A stretch of DNA of 64,000 nt, taken from Castanea sativa. Taxonomy: Eukaryota; Streptophyta; Magnoliopsida; Fagales; Fagaceae. A program made the translations under genes and the position numbers. The notes below the pieces were generated by a model. It was not told the origin of the DNA. It saw nothing but the letters and a program-made list of their open reading frames with translations, and made no database searches. The stretch lies in assembly GCF_040712315.1 (NCBI RefSeq), contig NC_134015.1, positions 44,351,464 to 44,415,463 on the forward strand, written 5' to 3'. Shown one piece after another: positions 10,967-24,171 of the stretch; position 1 is the first letter of the stretch; every line of letters begins with the position of its first letter.

Positions 10967-13900
10967 ATGTCTCAGGTAGCTGTGGAGGCTCCTCCAAAGG
11001 GTGGTTTCAGTTTCGATTTGTGCAGAAGGAATGGCATGCTTTCTAAAAAAGGTGTTCCGCCTCCGTCTTATCGCAAGACTGGAACTACTATTGTGGGTCT
11101 AATTTTTCAGGTAACCCTTTTCATATCAATTTGTTTAATGTTTTATATGAGTTTTTTTTAGATTTTCTCTCATTGTGAGTCTCTTTTTTGGGGTTAATTG
11201 CTCTTAATTCACCTGTGGTTTGAGTCAAATTCGGTTTGTCATGCTGGTCTTTCAAAGAAATGTGATTTAAACGTGTAGTTTTTTTAATGATTTTGGACTA
11301 GTTTTTGTTAATGAAATAAATGTCATGTTGGTAAAGTTTATTGTTTTAAATTTTATATTGACAAATTGAACTTGGGCTGAATCACTGGTAGTAAACTGGA
11401 GTTGTTACTTCCTTTTATTAAATTGGGTTTGCTCACTAGTACTCTAGTGTTATGTTAGTAAGGAGCATAAGCAATTTATGTTGTGGTTTTGTGCTAAATT
11501 TGATGAGAATGTTATATGCTCATATGAGGTAAAGACCTGAAAACAAAATTGATTAAGGGTCCAATGGTCCATTCATATGAGAATGTTATATGCCCATTCA
11601 AATGAATGCTGAAACTGTTGAATTTTGTAAAAAGGAAATTCATGATTTACTTGTGAAAAAGCTTATTAGAAATAGTAAGTCTCCCTGGTCTTGTACTGCT
11701 TTATATATATATATATATATATATTAGTGTTTGGTTTTGCATTTTTAAGAAAATTTCATTCTTAAAACTAGAGAAAAAGTATGTTTTCAAATCACAGCTC
11801 ATGGAGTGCTTTTTTAAAAATTGCCTCATTTCACGTTGTCAATTTTCATGGAAACAATACTTTTTACACATTTAATCAAAAGCTTATTTGTGTTTCTAAA
11901 AGCATGTTTTCAACAAAAAAAAATTTGAGATTGATATTTTATTCAAAACACACATTTTAAAAAAACTAACCCAAATGGACACTAAGTACCTCTATGTGTG
12001 AATATGGACTCGTGTTATTGAAAGTGCTGCATTATATGCTCCCAGTTGGAATTTTGTAGTGGGTTTATTAGCATGCTTGAATCTTTAATTCTTTTGAAGA
12101 TACTTTTTATTAATTTGTTTGCAAGTCTCTAATGCCCTCATGAACTTGAGCACTTATGTTTTGCTTTTTGGAAAGAGAGAGAAAGAGAGAGGGGGGTGGG
12201 GACTGTGCCTTTTATTTATTTATTTTTTTATATTTGGTATTCTTTTGTGGTGAACTTCTTGGTAGGACTTTTTTACCAGTCATTAATTTTTTTAATCCCT
12301 TATATTTCGTGTGGATTTCAAGTTTCTTTCAACTTGCTGATATACTTTTCTCAATTTGTCACCAGGATGGTGTCATTCTAGGGGCAGACACAAGAGCCAC
12401 TGAAGGACCTATTGTTTGTGATAAGAATTGTGAGAAAATTCATTATATGGCGCCTAATATTTATTGCTGCGGAGCAGGAACAGCTGCTGATACAGAGGCT
12501 GTAACAGGTATCTTTGAGTTATAAGAAAATGTAGCCTGTACCTGTTTTTTATGCTTCTGCTATACATTTATTTCTATGTTAAAACTGTCCTCCATCTGTC
12601 TATCTAACTCTTTTTCAGTTTTTATAGTTATCTTATACTTTGCTTTCCTTGCCGTTTGTCTTTTCTAGACATGGTCAGTTCTCAGCTGCAACTACATCGG
12701 TATCATACTGGTCGAGAATCTAGGGTTGTCACTGCTCTTACTCTTTTAAAGTCTCACCTTTTCAAGTAAGCACATTTTCTATTGACATTGTCCTTGGCAA
12801 TGTAGCTCTATACTTTTTAGTAGATAATAAGGACAAGGAGGTCTAATTTCTTTGAGACTTTTTTAGATACCAAGGTCATGTTCAAGCTGCTTTGGTGCTT
12901 GGTGGAGTTGATGCTAATGGACCACATTTGCACACTGTGAGTTGGGTTCAATTCATGAACATTTGAACATATATTGTTTTCTTGTTCTTCATGATACTGA
13001 TTTTAGTTTTGGAATTTATTTCATTGCACAGATCTACCCTCATGGATCAACAGACACCTTGCCATTTGCTACAATGGGATCTGGTTCTCTTGCTGCAATG
13101 TCTGTTTTTGAGTCGAAGTACCGTGAAGGGCTGACAGTAAGCTAGTCTATTGTCTCTGCTATATGATTGGAAGTGCTTTTACCATCAACTGTGGTGTACC
13201 TAACCTCTGCGGAATTAAGTCAAAAATTATTTCTTCTGTCATCACTAAACAAAACTAGAACATGACTTAGTCTACTTTGCAAAAGATTCTTCTAGTTTGG
13301 TTGTAGTTGTGTTTTCTGAGATGAAGTTCATTGTTCTAATAACCAGGTGCTGGTTTTTTGTTGTTGGAAATTATATATTTTAATGTTTCTGTGGATAATG
13401 ATTTTCAAATACAATTTTCTACAGAAAGAAGAAGGAATAAAATTGGTGTGTGAGGCTATTTGCTCTGGCATATTCAATGACTTAGGAAGTGGAAGCAATG
13501 TAGATGTTTGTGTGATAACTAAGGTTTGTGGTTTAATTTTCTTTTTTGTTTGAATTTTTTTATCTCTCAACCTAGACCAGTGTCACTAACTGATTTTAAT
13601 TATGCTTGTTTGTCTAGGGACAAAAAGAGTACTTGAGAAACCACCAGTTACCAAATCCTCGCACCTATGTCAGTTCCAAACGATTTTCATTTCCCAAGAA
13701 GACTGGTTAGTAATTCAATCCTAAGAATCATTAGCCGTCTAGAAGTTAATTGACTTATATGCTCTTATCTATTGATGAATGAAGCTAACTTTGGATGGTT
13801 TAAAGTATTAATTGGCTATAGTAAATTTAATTCTTAGTTATTTGCACTTTGTTTGGTTTATACTTAAATTTTCCTCTCCTTGATTGGGTAAAGTTTTTCA

Positions 13901-14498
13901 CTTGTTCTCTGGGCCCAATATAAATTTCCTTAGAATATAGATTGGATTTGAAGAATAGATTCAGTGGCAAGTTGAATCCAACAATTAGCCAAGTCAACGG
14001 AGAATAAATGAAATGTCTCAAGCTCTTTTAATATGTACTTATTTTCTATTTCTTTCTCCTTTTAGTAAAGAAGCAATGCAGTGTCATTTTTCTGTTTCTG
14101 TTTTTCACTTAACCATTTCTTAAAAAATTCAGCAGAAGGTTATGACACTTTGGTGTCTCCGCTAATCACAATTATTTGAATCCAGTTAATTGTTACAATA
14201 ATATTTAGGATGTATGAAAGGCTTGTGACTATAGTAAGTGTGCCTAATTGTGTTAAATGATTACCAATTTATTCGTTGATTCATTTTATATACTATTCTT
14301 TCATTTCTATTCAAGAAGATGCATCAGGCAAGGACAATCAATACTATCTATGTTCTGCATGCAAATTGATGCATCCATGATTTATTGATCATCTGATACC
14401 ATCAAATTTTCATGGTTGCAGAGGTTCTATTGACAAGGATCACACCATTGAAAGAAATGGTGGAAGTGATTGGAGGAGGGGATACAATGGAAGAATAA
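10967..14498 (+). CDS. PBB: 20S proteasome subunit beta type-7 (beta-2, PBB), eight exons
   Basis: Exons: 10967-11110, 12366-12507, 12669-12765, 12867-12936, 13032-13136, 13425-13523, 13618-13705, 14422-14498. All introns are GT-AG and the join gives 273 residues, the usual length of the plant protein. This is the trypsin-like active subunit of the 20S core. The propeptide ends at Gly39, so autocatalysis would expose Thr40 (start of TTIVG) as nucleophile. The partner residues at mature positions 17 and 33 are present as Asp56 (in GADTRATEG) and Lys72. The C-terminal arm that wraps the neighbouring subunit is complete. The first intron is the largest (1255 bp). The leader is pyrimidine-rich, common in plant housekeeping genes. 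No lesion is seen, so I expect it to be functional. Confidence 0.96.
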
Positions 14499-15249
14499 GA
14501 TTTATGATTCAACTCCATGTTGCAATTTGAATGAATTTCTATTATACTTCCTTTGCTTTAGATCTATTTGTGTAGAGTGATTTGAATGAACTGTTTCAGG
14601 TCTAATGGTTAATTTCAAACTTTGGTGTATTATGTTTGGCAGATTCAAGCTGGAAATCATAGTGAGTGCCTTAATCTTGTGACATGCCTAAAATTTTTAA
14701 ATTTTAAAAATTACTTGAGGTTTAAAGGTATGAGTTTTTTGAAATTGAGAAAGATACACAAATGACAATTAACAATTAACCTTCTTAAAAGTTAACCTTC
14801 CTGTAACAACTAACACTTAACCTTCTTCAAGTTAACCATCATATCACTTCTCTAATAGGTAATTTCCCATAAAACTTGAAACCTTCTTAAAGGTTTTTTT
14901 TTGGGTGAAAAACCTTCTTAAAGTTTAGTGTAACAATTAACCTTTCTTTGGTATTGTGTTGGGTGTAAACTATTGATTATGTTACACGTAACCCTCGGGC
15001 GCTTTTGAGTGCAACACAAAACTCTCCCTCTAGGAGTAACTTTAGTTATCTAAGAGGTTTAGAGTTATATTTGTCATTTCAATGGATATTGGGGTAGGGT
15101 AGAATTAGGAAAAAAAAATTGATTGGTTTCCGTGAGTAGCCAATGCGTTACCCATTTAACACCTATCTAATTAGGTGGGTTATAACTTAAATAAAATGGA
15201 CTGCTTAAGGATTAAGTTCTTCTAGAGCTTTTAGGGTATTTCCACCATA
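14499..15249. other. 3' flank of the proteasome gene, no gene
   Basis: The first part is the likely 3' UTR. The rest is AT-rich with several imperfect copies of a ttaaccttctt-like motif (14780-14945). Nothing coding is visible. Confidence 0.5.
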
Positions 15250-16110
15250 GAATTCCTAAAGATCCATGAGGTTTTGGGTCCAAAGCTACTAGTACCCTTA
15301 AAGATTTATCCTCAAAAGAGATGCACGGACTTCAAGTACATTCTAGAAAATCTTGAAGCTAAGCTAATGGATTGGAGGAGTAAGACACTATGTTGGGTTG
15401 GGAGAGGTAGACTTATCAACTCAGTTATTCAAGCCATTCCAAATTATGTCATGTCTTTCTGTAGCACACTTGCCAAAACCTGAAACAAAATATATGCTCT
15501 TGCTCACAAATTTTGGTGGAAACCAAATGGCTTCGAAGGTAGATTCCTCACTCTTTTAGCATGGGATAACCTTTGTAAACCAAACTGCAAAGGTGGACTA
15601 GGTTTTAAAAAAAACCAAGGACATCAACAATACGTTTCTTGCCAAGCTCACTTGAATGATTGCCTCTAAAAGAGATGGTTTGTGTATGTCAGTCTTGAGA
15701 GCTAAGTACAAGGTAAGACAAGACTAGCTCTATAAACCCCCACCCAAGACCGCTTCTCCTATTTAGAAAGCCATTGAAAGCACAGACAAAATTATAGCCA
15801 AGAGTGCATGCTATCTTATTGGGGATGGAGCATCAATCAACATATGGACTAACCCTTGGGTGCCATGGCTATAGAACTTCACCCCAATCCCCAGGTTGCA
15901 AGCAGATACAAATAAGCTCATTTGGACTGACCCTTGAAAGGAAAGCTTAATACATGAGTTGTTCAAGCTAAATTCTGCCCAAGCCATCCTTTCCCTTCCA
16001 ATCCCAATCAAGCCTAAGAAAGATAAACTCATTTGGGTACCAAACTCAAGAGGTATTTTCTCAGTGAAATCAGCATACCAGATAAGCAGCATCAATGACA
16101 CTCAATCGAA
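15250..16110 (+). pseudogene. LINE (L1-type) ORF2 fragment: end of reverse transcriptase and following domain
   Basis: Broken frames translate to the region after the polymerase core of plant L1-type LINEs. There is an EAKLMDWRSKTLCWVGRGR segment with QAIPNYVMS (about 15352-15460), then KFWW and KGGLGF (15505-15610), then the domain with LIGDGASINIW (about 15815-15850). Several stops and shifts interrupt it. It is a 5'-truncated, decayed copy without clear ends. Confidence 0.75.
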
Positions 16111-16513
16111 AGGGTTGTAGAAAATCAAAGCTTCAGAAAGGATCGAGACCCTTCTATGAAGGATTGAAGGATCTGCTCACAAGAGATAATCTAAGCCATA
16201 GGGTTCACATGCTTTAGTTGATAATTGCGCGGTATATAATTCCAATTATTAATTTGGAGAATTTACACAGGCAATTATCTCCAGTATACTAATCTAAGAT
16301 TCTTTAATCAAATAAAAACCGTTTAAATTTATTTATTTGCAATTTCCTGTGGACAAATATCTGTTAGCATGCTGAGAATTGAGAAACTCCACAATTTCTG
16401 TCCTTTTTTTTTTTTTTTTTTTCCGTAGTGAATAGCTTCCCTTGCTTGTTGCTCTAATGTTGATCTCAAAAACTTCCATACGAAATCCTTAACAGTCAAA
16501 GCCGAGATCAAGT

Positions 16514-17795
16514 CTAATTGAATGTTTTTGCGGAACTTGAACTTCTTGTGCTGTCATCAACCTTGAACCATTGGCTCCCTGCGTCACACGTGTCATCTCT
16601 GCTCAAGCATTTGCAAGTATTTGTGATAATGCTATTTTCGAAGTCTACATCTAGGCAAGCAGTAGAACCATCGTTAACCTTTGATGAGAGATACATTTTA
16701 GAATCTGAGATGGTTTGCCATTTTGAATTAGAGCCTGTGCAAATTATACCAAGCTTTGCTGGCTTTCCCAATTCAATTGCTTGTAAGCAGAAATATGTTC
16801 CTTTTAATGTTAAAGTTTTCTGGGGTGTGTAGCTCCAGGCTTCAGACTCAGTGCAAGCACCCAACCTCAATGGTTCAGTTAATGATTTTCTTAGGACACA
16901 CAGGCCAGTTGAAGGATGGAAAATCACTTTGTGTAGATTGGCTTCTGATAGTCCTGGCCCTGAAAGTGACATAAGCATTATTACTCTATTACTTTGATTC
17001 TCAAAAAAAAAAAATTACTCTATTACTATTGAATCTCTAACTAGTTAAGAACCGGAGAAAACAAAGGACAAAGTTTGGTTGTAAACTGATTTGAACCTAT
17101 ATTTTCTGACTTATTATGTGATGACTTATAAAATTATTAATGTGTATTATTAAACAAGTCAAATGACTCATTAAAAAAGTCATCTAACTAAAACAACATA
17201 TGAATGGTCTCTTCAACTGTTATGTCATGACTTGAATCAAGATGATTCGAAACTGGAGTTAAAAGAGCAAGAAAACTGGAATAATTTATACCTCCAAAAG
17301 GAGATTGGAAAGCAGAGATCCTTTGCAAGAAGGTTAAATTTCGGGTCTCAGTCCAATTCATAGTTAGCGGTCCATGGTACTCATTTAACCCAATTACCCC
17401 ATCTCTCAAATAATAACTCCAATCCAGGTCGAGTTCAGCTGCAATAGCCAAGAAGCAATTCATATAACCGATGTCATTCACATTATTGGTTCCTCTTCGG
17501 TCCATTTCAAACTCGCTCACTAACAATGGCCAACCTTGGTCCAACATAAATCCTGACAATCTCACAAAATTATCCACCTCTCTCCCACATACTTGATTTT
17601 GGGTTGCCAGATTCCCATGCCTTTCCATCTGAGAACCCATTCCAGTTCACCTCATATACTAGCTTTCTAATGAATGTGAGGTTTACTTGTTGATTACGGA
17701 GAAATGACAAGTCTTTGTCATAACTCAAGCCAGAGAGAACGATAAGAACATCTGGATTTGCTAAATGCACCGCTTCAGCTCCTTTTTGCATGTAC
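16514..17795 (-). pseudogene. Glycoside hydrolase family 5 (cellulase-like) pseudogene, 3' part
   Basis: Two exons on the minus strand: 17795-17292 and 16959-16514, with a GT-AG intron between (17291-16960). The first encodes the C-terminal half of the GH5 barrel, including MQKGAEAVH, NPDVLIVLSGL and the nucleophile strand LVSEFEMDRRG. The second encodes the ricin-B-like tail (GLCVLRKSL, SEAWSYTPQK, CLDVD, TNTCKCLS). It is broken: a frameshift near 17590 separates AWESGNP from QVCGREVDN, and residues normally found between DLDW and SYYLR are deleted. The upstream exon that should carry the Asn-Glu acid/base motif is not found nearby. Plant members of this type are secreted enzymes of unproven substrate. 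The likely 5' end of the same gene is at 32522-32940. Confidence 0.85.
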
Positions 17796-18838
<1,043 letters not shown>

Positions 18839-19325
18839 AACTCATATATATATATTGATAAGTACATCCAATAAAATTTATTTAATACTCTAGCGTTGAA
18901 AAGTTAGGTGTAATTTCAAACTAAGTGCCCGTTTGTTTCAGCTTTTAGAAGCTGAAACGCGCTTTTTGAAACCAAAAAAAAAAAAAATGCATTTGGTAAT
19001 GTTTTAAAAGTGATTTTTTCTAAAAAGTTGCGTTTCCATTTGTGAATGAAAAACACTTTAACAGTGGATAGCTCTTCAAAGGCTTTTGCAAAAGTCAATG
19101 TGCGTTTTATAAATATTACCATTAGAAGCAGTATTTAATTACCAAATTGCCCAAATATTTTATTGAAAACCCAATTTTACCCTTTGATAAATCAAAGGAC
19201 AACACCTCTCTGGAGCTCACCTCACGTCAGATTCCTCTCATCTCTCTGCTCTACTACAGAACAAGCCTCTCCGTGCTGCTGCAAGTAAAAGTCTTCTTCC
19301 TCTTCTTTTTCTTTCCTCTTCCCCT

Positions 19326-19366
19326 TCCTCTTCTTCTTCTTCTTCTTCTTCTTCTTCTTCTTCTTC
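19326..19366. repeat. (CTT)n microsatellite
   Basis: About 13 CTT units in a pyrimidine-rich tract. Confidence 0.9.
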
Positions 19367-20168
19367 TCTCTATATATATATTTTTTAAATTTTACTTATG
19401 TCTATATCTTATTTGAGAAAAACATTTTGAATGCAGATTTTTTGATCAACAAAACACCAAGCAACACTGATCTGCTACCAAAAACCACCAGGTATCACCA
19501 AAGATTCTAAAATATTTGTTGAAAAATTTTCAGATCTGTGCATGCTTTATTTGTTCTTGCTATTTACATGATCTATTTGTTCTCTTTTGGGTACTGAAAA
19601 AATTTATGGGTACATGCTTTGTATTTTTTTTTCTTTTGTGGGTATATGCTCTATCTTTACATGCTTTGTTTATTTCCATGTTCAAGTCACCTTTTAATTT
19701 ATGACAAAAAAATCGTCCAACCCCCCTTTCTCTGTTCAAGTCACTTTAGATTGAGATCTGATTTTTTAAGTTTAAGCATGATTTGGGTCTTTTTTGGAAT
19801 TGCGTATATTAGTTTTTGTTTCAGGTTTGACTTTTTAAAGCAATTTTGTTGTCTTGTATGTGTTTGATTAATTGTCATGGTTTGTAAAATGCTTGTCCTC
19901 TGGCAGAAAAGTTTATTGTTGAAGTTGTATGGTTGTGTGGAAACACTAAAGAAAGACATAGCAATAGCAATTGCAATAGCAACAGTGTGAGAAAGAGAAA
20001 GAGAGAGTTTTGTGAAGAGTGGAAACAAAATTGTAGTTTTTTTTGTTAAAAATTGTAGGTTTTTTTGAAATTGTAGTCTCTTTGAAAATTGTAGTTTTTT
20101 TGTTGTTATTTTCAACATTGTCATATAAACTTTTAAAAACTCCATTTTTTTTTCATGCCATTATATTT

Positions 20169-20204
<36 letters not shown>

Positions 20205-20224
20205 CGCGCGCGCACGTGTGTGTG
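20169..20224. repeat. (TA)n(TG)n(CG)n microsatellite
   Basis: Alternating purine-pyrimidine tract: TA, then TG, then CG units, ending in more TG. Such sequence can adopt left-handed DNA. Confidence 0.9.
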
Positions 20225-20314
20225 TATCGATTCAGTAAATTAATTTTTTTTTTAAAAGGCAATCAATAAATTTTTTTATTACAATATTTTTGTGGAATCA
20301 ATCACATAAGTTAG

Positions 20315-21069
20315 TGTAGGGGTATTATTGTAGGAGTATTGGGCCCAGTAATTTATGAAGGACGGCCCAACGAGGTCTTTTGGGCTAGAAACCCAAATCC
20401 GAAAACATCAAAATGATCGTGGAGTTATTTAAGTGTCCCATACCATCCGAGGAGTAGATTTGTCCTCGGAATGTTAAGCCGAGGATACACGGTATACGTG
20501 GAGGACAGTAGAAAGAGCGGTGGAATGTCTAAAGTAAAGCTGCTACCACCGCCCATATATTAAAGACTCTGTAATTGATACGCTGACAGTGTAGATGGAA
20601 GGATGGGACCTGAGCATAAAACTTGGAACTTGGTCCCAAAATCCCAGCGGGCTTTAGGGAAGAATGGATGGGACAAGTATCCAAAAATCATGATTGCAAC
20701 CATAAAGTGGAAGATGATGAAGAGAAGAGGAGGAGTATAAATAGGAGGGAAGGCATACGAAGAAGGGGGAGGACTTTGGTGAGTAGAAGAGATAGAGTCA
20801 AGAGTAATCAACACTTGTATCCAAACTTGAGAAATATTATTATAAACCATCCTCGGAAACAATCCGAGGACGATTTCTCAGTCTTACTCTTTGCAAACGA
20901 TTCTTTGTTTTGTTCCATTGGGCCCAAAGCCCGTTCTTTTTATAATTGTCTAAAGCATCCTTGAAATCTAAATTACAAACCCATCCTCTACAAATTCATT
21001 GTGAAGAAAGGCCTTTCAAGCCCATTTTCCTCCCAGTCGTGGTTTGGGAATTTGAATTGTGTCCTTACA
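20315..21069 (+). repeat. Element A 5' LTR
   Basis: 755 bp from TGTAGGGGTATT to CCTTACA. It contains a TATAAATAGG box at about 20736-20745, the probable promoter of the genomic RNA. Only a few differences from the 3' LTR are seen, for example near 20334, 20582, 20612 and 20646. Confidence 0.97.
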
Positions 21070-21090
21070 ATTGGCGCCGTCTGTGGGGAT
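21070..21090 (+). other. Element A primer-binding site
   Basis: ATTGGCGCCGTCTGTGGGG immediately follows the 5' LTR. TGGCGCC next to the LTR is the complement of a tRNA 3' end as used by many plant gypsy elements; the tRNA was not identified. Confidence 0.8.
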
Positions 21091-21117
21091 TTAGTCTTCA
21101 AGGAAGTTTAGGACATC

Positions 21118-23142
21118 ATGGTAGGATCAGGACCACAACGCAGTGCGGAGTCCGTGGGCTCTCAGCGTGAGGATCACTCCTTGCATCCTGATCATGGAGA
21201 GAACCGAGAGGGAAGTGTACATACTACACATACCATCAGAAGTGCAAGTCATTCGCAAGGAGGAAGCAGAGCTCCTTATGAAAGAAATGCCAGGGCCATG
21301 CAGAAGGAGATTGACGGCCTAAAGAGGAGATTGCGCCACGAAAGGCGAAGGAGAACTCCTCCGGTCTCTGACCCCTCTTCGGAGGGATCCGAGGATAACC
21401 ATTACGGGCAGAGATCCAGAACCCCCCCAGGAGAATATGTCTCTTCCGAAGAAGACAATCTGCATGGGGGGCGTGGCAGAGACTACCCCCCTAGGGGCTT
21501 AGGAAATGACGCAATGGGAAGAGCATTACACCAAATCTCCAGATCACCCTTCGCGCGCAGATTGGAAGAAGGAAGGTTGCCTCGGCGCTTCACACAACCG
21601 GCCTTCACTCTTTACAATGGTCGGACGGATCCTGTGGAGCACGTAAGCCATTTCAGCCAGAGAATGGCAATGCATTCCAGGAATGAAACTTTGTTATGCA
21701 AGATTTTTCCCTCTAGCCTAGGGCCCGTAGCCATGAGATGGTTTGACGGCTTAAGGGCAGGCTCCATTGATTCTTTCAAAGAGCTTACTAGGGCATTTGG
21801 TTCTCGCTTTATCACGTGCAGTAGAGTTCCTCGTCCATTGGATTCTTTACTGTCCATGGCCATGAGGGAAGGGGAAACCCTGAAAACGTATTCGGACCGG
21901 TATTGGGAAATGTTCAACGAAATTGACGGAGACTTTGACGATTTAGCAATAAGGACCTTCAAGGTCGGCCTACCAACGGAGCATGACTTGAGGAAATCCT
22001 TAACAAAGAAACCTGTCAGAAGCGTACGTCGACTGATGGATCGCATCGACGAGTACAAAAGGGTTGAGGAAGATCAGCAGCAGGGAAAGGGCAAGACGAA
22101 GGTTATCCCACAAGAAAGGAGGGATTTCAGGTCGGACCGATACAACAACAATAGACCTGCGCGGGATTTTTCCAGGCAGGCTGGTCACATACCCCCACAA
22201 GTGGTCAACACCGTCTTCAGGGAGCCGGTGCAGCAGCTGTTGGAGAAAATAAGGCATGAGCCTTTTTTCAAATGGCCAACTAAAATGGCAGGGGACCCTT
22301 TGAGACGCAATCAAAATCTCCATTGCCATTATCACCAGGAGCGAGGTCATACCACCGAGGATTGTCGCACTTTGTGGAATCATTTGGAACAATTGGTTAA
22401 GGAGGGAAAGCTGAAGCAATTTCTGTACCAACCCAACGGGCGAGGAAACCAAGCAGGAATGACAAACCACGACGGTCCTTCATCCAGACCTCCTCTAGGT
22501 ACTATCAATGTCATTTTTGCAGCACCTGGTAGGACTGGCTCAGCTCCTTTCAGGGTAATGTCAGTAGCTCGAACATTGGCCGAGGATTCACGGGATCAGC
22601 CAAAGAGGATTAAGGCGAATATCCTGCCAGTCCTAAGTTTCTCTGAAGAGGACAAGATGGGGACCATCCAGCCTCATGATGATGCCTTAGTGGTAACCCT
22701 CAGAATAGGGAACTATGATGTAAAGAGGGTAATGGTTGATCAAGGCAGTGACGCAGATATCATGTACCCCGACCTATTTAGAGGCTTGAAGTTAAGAGTT
22801 GAAGATCTTATGCCATATGACTCACCCTTGATAAGCTTCGAAGGGAGAGCTGTCGTTCCGAAGGGACAAATTAGATTGCCTGTGCAATCAGGTCCGGAAG
22901 TGGTAGACGTAGATTTCATCGTAGTCAATGCTTATTCCCCCTATACGGCTATTGTGGCAAGACCTTGGCTGCATGCATTAGGGGCTGTTTCCTCAACCTT
23001 GCATGTCAAAGTCAAATTTCATTCTGGAGACCAGGTGGTGGAGTTACTTGGGAGTCAGTCTGTGGCTCGACAGTGTGTTACGGCTGCAATTCTGCGTCGA
23101 CCAAAACCAGAATCCTCGTCCTCGGCTAACGGAGAGGCATAG
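21118..23142 (+). CDS. gag-pro: Element A gag-protease polyprotein
   Basis: An intact 674-residue frame from the first ATG after the primer site to a UAG. A charged N-terminus is followed by the retrotransposon gag domain (about residues 160-330; GPVAMRWFDGL, FNEIDGDFDDLAIRTFKVGL), a zinc-knuckle-like CHYHQERGHTTEDC (about 400-413), and an aspartic protease segment with VDQGSDADIMYPDLF (about 540-554). Gag builds the particle and binds RNA; the protease matures the polyprotein. The stop is in frame with the downstream reverse transcriptase. Confidence 0.93.
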   Translation: MVGSGPQRSAESVGSQREDHSLHPDHGENREGSVHTTHTIRSASHSQGGSRAPYERNARAMQKEIDGLKRRLRHERRRRTPPVSDPSSEGSEDNHYGQRSRTPPGEYVSSEEDNLHGGRGRDYPPRGLGNDAMGRALHQISRSPFARRLEEGRLPRRFTQPAFTLYNGRTDPVEHVSHFSQRMAMHSRNETLLCKIFPSSLGPVAMRWFDGLRAGSIDSFKELTRAFGSRFITCSRVPRPLDSLLSMAMREGETLKTYSDRYWEMFNEIDGDFDDLAIRTFKVGLPTEHDLRKSLTKKPVRSVRRLMDRIDEYKRVEEDQQQGKGKTKVIPQERRDFRSDRYNNNRPARDFSRQAGHIPPQVVNTVFREPVQQLLEKIRHEPFFKWPTKMAGDPLRRNQNLHCHYHQERGHTTEDCRTLWNHLEQLVKEGKLKQFLYQPNGRGNQAGMTNHDGPSSRPPLGTINVIFAAPGRTGSAPFRVMSVARTLAEDSRDQPKRIKANILPVLSFSEEDKMGTIQPHDDALVVTLRIGNYDVKRVMVDQGSDADIMYPDLFRGLKLRVEDLMPYDSPLISFEGRAVVPKGQIRLPVQSGPEVVDVDFIVVNAYSPYTAIVARPWLHALGAVSSTLHVKVKFHSGDQVVELLGSQSVARQCVTAAILRRPKPESSSSANGEA

Positions 23143-23148
23143 CAATCA
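23140..23148 (+). promoter_or_regulatory. Candidate leaky stop: UAG followed by CAA-UCA
   Basis: TAG CAA TCA joins the gag-protease and reverse transcriptase frames without a shift. It fits the tobamovirus-type readthrough consensus UAG CAR YYA. The same nine bases stand at the same place in diverged element B (36189-36197), although the codons just before differ. Inference: pol is made by occasional readthrough. Confidence 0.7.
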
Positions 23149-24171
23149 AAGTCTCTTCCCATAGCCGGGGTAGATGAAGCGGTATGTGAAGAATTGGAGA
23201 GAATTCTCATAGACAATGATCCTGAGAAGTTCTTCCAGGTTGGAGTTCAATTGCCGCAGGAAGAGAAGGCAGAACTGATTTTATTTTTGAAGAAAAATAT
23301 GGATGTATTTGCTTGGAACGCGTATGAGGCCCCTGGGGTTGATCCGAACTTCATATGTCATCATTTAAAGGTCAACCCAACTGTAGTTCCGAGGAGGCAA
23401 CCACCTCGGAGGTGCTCCAGAGAACATTCCGAAGCCGTAAAAGAGGAAGTGCTCAAACTCAAGGAGGCAGGGGCTATCAAAGAAGTGTTTTATCCTGAAT
23501 GGTTAGCCCATACGGTGGTGGTGAAGAAGAAGAATGGGAAGTGGAGAGTTTGTGTAGACTTCACAGATTTAAACAGAGCTTGCCCGAAGGACTCATTCCC
23601 AATGCCTCGGATTGACCAGTTAGTTGACGCTACCGTTGGGCATCCTCGGATGAGTTTTCTCGATGCTTTCCAAGGTTACCACCAGACACCCTTAGCCGCC
23701 GAGGACCAGGAGAAGACTGCATTCGTTACTCCTACAGGAAATTATCACTATAAGGTAATACCCTTTGGTTTGAAAAACGCAGGGGCTACCTACCAAAGGA
23801 TGATGACGAGAATGTTTGAGGCCCAGCTAGGAAAAACTATTGAGGTATACGTGGATGACATGGTTGTAAAGAGTAAAGAAGTTTACGCACATCCGGAGGA
23901 TCCGAGCAACACTTTTCGAAGCCGAGAATATACATTGCGGCTCAATGCCTCCAACTGCTCGTACGGTGTAGGATCGGGCAAGCGTCTAGGATATATGCTG
24001 ACTCACCGGGGAATTGAAGTGAATCCAGCTCAGGTTAAGGCAATAAACGACTTACACCCACCTCGGAATCCTAAAGAAGTGCGAGAGACTAACGAGGTAT
24101 ATTCTTGCTCTCAACCGATTTATATCCCGGTCCGCGGACAGATGCAGACCATTCTTTCAATTATTAAATAA
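23143..24171 (+). pseudogene. pol: Element A reverse transcriptase, frameshifted at its end
   Basis: Continues in the gag-protease frame after the UAG. It shows VVVKKKNGKWRVCVDF, LDAFQGYH, FVTPTGNYHY, the catalytic EVYVDDM (about 23845-23865) and the connection GIEVNPAQVKAI. Near 24085-24110 the frame shifts compared with element B, which reads KEVQRLTRMTAALNRF there. The downstream half of pol is therefore cut off. This is a defect of this copy. Confidence 0.92.

Larger units (their letters stand above)
18839..20309. other. Intergenic DNA left of gypsy element A
   Basis: No recognisable gene. 18915-19145 resembles a dispersed plant repeat beginning with a GTTTGTTTCAGC motif. Pyrimidine-rich DNA and a CTT repeat follow. 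Confidence 0.5.

Noticed and set aside
12156..12524. 122-codon frame across the first intron and second exon of the proteasome gene
   Set aside because: Only its last part (from 12366) is coding; the rest is intron read-through.
20560..20862. 100-codon minus-strand frame in the LTR, also present at 31212-31514
   Set aside because: Duplicated only because it lies in both LTRs. No homology, and the LTR of the older element does not keep it.
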